Positions 62,485-64,000 of a stretch of DNA of 64,000 nt are shown in pieces. The stretch's first letter is position 1, and every line of letters begins with the position of its first letter. The stretch is taken from assembly GCF_023700005.1 (NCBI RefSeq), contig NZ_JAMLJK010000004.1, positions 95,402 through 159,401 on the forward strand, in the 5' to 3' direction. Origin of the DNA: Larsenimonas rhizosphaerae (GTDB lineage Bacteria > Pseudomonadota > Gammaproteobacteria > Pseudomonadales > Halomonadaceae). Made by a program: the position numbers and the translations under genes. Under the pieces are notes generated by a model. That model ran no database searches and was not told where the DNA came from. It saw only the letters and a list, made by a program, of their open reading frames with translations.

Positions 62485-62925
62485 TTGTCTCGAATGGCCT
62501 ACGTAACAGACCTTCGAACCCTGCAGGGCGAGTGTTCTGCCAATTATGCGCGGCTTTCCAGGCTGGTGCGTGATGTACGTGCCGGGGATGTGCGCGAAAT
62601 AGCCCTGTCAGGTCAGGAGGCGCGCTTCGGCACGCTGTGCCTTGACGTGCGGGAGCAGGCCCCCTATACCACCATCTTGCGGGTCAGGCAGCAGGGGGTG
62701 CTCGATCATGTGATCGATACGCCGTGCATGACGGTGCACCTGTACCATGATGTACGCATGGCCGAGGTGACCGACTTCCAGCGTCAGCGTCATTTTGAAG
62801 GGCGCTACCGCTATCCGAATGCCCGCATGCATCAGCCGGATGAAAAACTCCAGCTCAACCGGTTTCTGGGTGAATGGCTGGAACACGCCATGGCCCATGG
62901 ACATACTGCCGACCTTCCCGGCTAA
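62485..62925 (+). CDS. yqiB: DUF1249-family protein YqiB
   Basis: This 146-residue protein of unknown function matches DUF1249 (YqiB): LQGECSANYARLSRLVRD near residue 10, VHLYHDVRMAEVTDFQRQRH near residue 88 and QPDEKLQLNRFLGEWL near the end. The start is a TTG at 62485 with AAGGAG seven bases upstream; ATG 62494 is possible. It begins three bases after nudF and precedes cpdA by 23 bases. Confidence 0.88.
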   Translation: MSRMAYVTDLRTLQGECSANYARLSRLVRDVRAGDVREIALSGQEARFGTLCLDVREQAPYTTILRVRQQGVLDHVIDTPCMTVHLYHDVRMAEVTDFQRQRHFEGRYRYPNARMHQPDEKLQLNRFLGEWLEHAMAHGHTADLPG

Positions 62926-62948
62926 CCCAGCACACTAACGGCTTGCCA

Positions 62949-63671
62949 ATGCGCCTGGTTCAATTGACGGACTGTCACCTCAGTGCCGACCCCGCCGCAC
63001 TGTACCGACAGGGATACGCTACTCCTCAGCTCGAGCGGGTCATCGATGCGGCCATGGCACGGCGGCCGGACATGGTGATCGTGACCGGGGACATCAGCAA
63101 TGATGATTCGCCTGCGTCCTATCATCAGGCGGTAGCCCGCCTGGACCGCTTTCAGTGCCCCTGGTTCTGGCTGCCGGGCAATCATGACAATGTGCAGATC
63201 ATGAATGATATCCGGCCGATGATCCCGACCCTGGATCTGGGGGAGCGCCGGCTATTGATGCTGAATACCCAACTGCCTGGTGACGTGGCCGGCCGCGTGG
63301 GTGAAACGCAGCTTGATGAGCTTGAACGTGAGTTGCAGTCCAGCGATCAGCCCACCTTCATTGCCATGCATCATCCGCCTGTGCCGGTTGGTTCATCCTG
63401 GATGGATGCCCTGTCGCTTGAGGATGAAGCAGCGTTATGGCACATCCTGTCGATGCATCCTCATGTAGAAATGATCCTGTGTGGCCATGTGCATCATGCC
63501 TTCAGTACCTGGTGTCAGAACATTCGGGTCTGCGCTACGCCGGCGACGTCGGATCAGTTTCTGGCCGGCAGTGATACCTTTCAGCTTGATAGCGCCTCGC
63601 GTCCCGGCTTTCGCGTCGTGGCTGCCAGAGGCGACAATGTCACCACCTGGGTTGAGCGTGTCGACCCATGA
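62949..63671 (+). CDS. cpdA: 3',5'-cyclic AMP phosphodiesterase CpdA
   Basis: This 240-residue class III cyclic-nucleotide phosphodiesterase has the metallophosphoesterase motifs QLTDCHL (residue 5; D-x-H), VIVTGDISND near residue 43, LPGNHDN near residue 76, MHHPP near residue 145 and GHVHH near residue 180. I start at ATG 62949 (MRLVQLTDCHL); the longer frame runs into yqiB. It would lower cAMP in the cytoplasm. Confidence 0.9.
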   Translation: MRLVQLTDCHLSADPAALYRQGYATPQLERVIDAAMARRPDMVIVTGDISNDDSPASYHQAVARLDRFQCPWFWLPGNHDNVQIMNDIRPMIPTLDLGERRLLMLNTQLPGDVAGRVGETQLDELERELQSSDQPTFIAMHHPPVPVGSSWMDALSLEDEAALWHILSMHPHVEMILCGHVHHAFSTWCQNIRVCATPATSDQFLAGSDTFQLDSASRPGFRVVAARGDNVTTWVERVDP

Positions 63672-63881
63672 CATATAGCGTAATGGCCTAAAAGGATGAA
63701 ATTTAATTCTTTGACGTTATGAGAGGCCGAGGGTAACGTACCATCATCTACAGGTACGCCAACCCTCGGCGCGCTACAGGCCGACACGTATACCGTTACC
63801 GAAGTTTTCCTGTCGGCAGGGCATCCGAATCGCGCCGGACAGCCTGCCGTTTCACGCTTATCAAAGAGGTGGTCGAACGCG
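63672..63881 (+). promoter_or_regulatory. Structured leader/promoter of cysD
   Basis: TTGACG (63711-63716) and TAACGT (63734-63739) are 17 bases apart and could be a promoter. Overlapping it is a two-part stem: GCCGAGGGT (63726-63734) with ACCCTCGGC (63762-63770), and inside it CGTACC (63737-63742) with GGTACG (63753-63758). A second stem GCCGACA/TGTCGGC spans 63780-63817. No T-run follows either. They may be operators or a leader RNA for the sulfate assimilation genes. Confidence 0.45.
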
Positions 63882-64000
63882 ATGCTTTCACCTGAGCGCC
63901 AGACGCATTTAAAGCAGCTCGAAGCCGAGTCGATACATATCATCCGCGAAGTAGCCGCGGAATTTCGCAATCCTGTCATGCTGTATTCCATCGGCAAGGA
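63882..64000 (+). CDS. cysD: Sulfate adenylyltransferase subunit 2 (partial, 5' end)
   Basis: The 39 full codons visible read [20 protein letters not shown] and continue to [13 protein letters not shown], the N-terminus of CysD, the small subunit of ATP sulfurylase in sulfate assimilation; MLYSIGKD contains the start of the PP-loop ATP-pyrophosphatase region. AGAGGTGG lies upstream of the ATG. The gene runs off the window; cysN is expected next. Confidence 0.9.
   Translation, partial: MLSPERQTHLKQLEAESIHIIREVAAEFRNPVMLYSIGK

Overview
The window is GC-rich, densely coded gammaproteobacterial chromosome. BCCT and NhaC-type transporters, a nudF-yqiB-cpdA block, GreB, RsmC and the overall codon style point to a halophilic Halomonadaceae member (Halomonas/Kushneria type). 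This assignment is inferred from gene content, not from a marker gene.

Layout. 1-14220 is one long, tightly overlapping operon for a citrate-based NIS siderophore of the staphyloferrin B type: three IucA/IucC-family synthetases, an SbnH-like PLP decarboxylase, an SbnG-like citrate synthase and an MFS exporter, followed by a FecBCDE-like import system, a FhuF-like reductase and a degenerate RraA-like protein. 14164-17680 holds an MFS/TetR pair, a small secreted protein behind a double palindrome, and an unknown periplasmic coiled-coil protein. 17771-23692 is a ferulate-to-protocatechuate module (vanR, vanA, vanB, a MarR regulator, feruloyl-CoA hydratase/lyase and ligase) with VanR-type TTGGATCCAA sites. 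23890-43160 is mixed metabolism and transport: SQR, GlpT, GST, LysR, pirin, AEC, a YeeE pair, BCCT, a NicO/DUF1007 pair, IclR with an amine oxidase, NhaC, a PilZ fusion protein and small proteins.

43167-55585 is an integrated P4-like phage satellite of about 12.4 kb at the 3' end of tRNA-Arg(CCT). It carries a P4-type integrase, an Ogr/Delta zinc-finger activator, AlpA, a CI-like antisense immunity leader, a translationally coupled replication operon with the alpha primase and helicase as two proteins, an iteron origin (11 copies of GGCAAC/GTTGCC in 234 bp), two coiled-coil proteins of which one lies behind an Ogr-type late promoter, a cos-like site, and an AT-rich cargo of two adjacent genes: a PD-(D/E)XK nuclease and a protein with a HEPN-like R-x4-H motif. 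The cargo sits where P4 satellites carry anti-phage genes (between cos and attP) and is the best candidate for an undescribed defence system.

55754-64000 returns to core genome: cmoM, rsmC, greB, a compact four-gene cluster (thermostable-haemolysin/GNAT-like protein, AMP ligase, haem-oxygenase-like diiron enzyme, SDR) that looks like an uncharacterised biosynthetic pathway, then nudF, yqiB, cpdA and the 5' end of cysD behind two strong inverted repeats.
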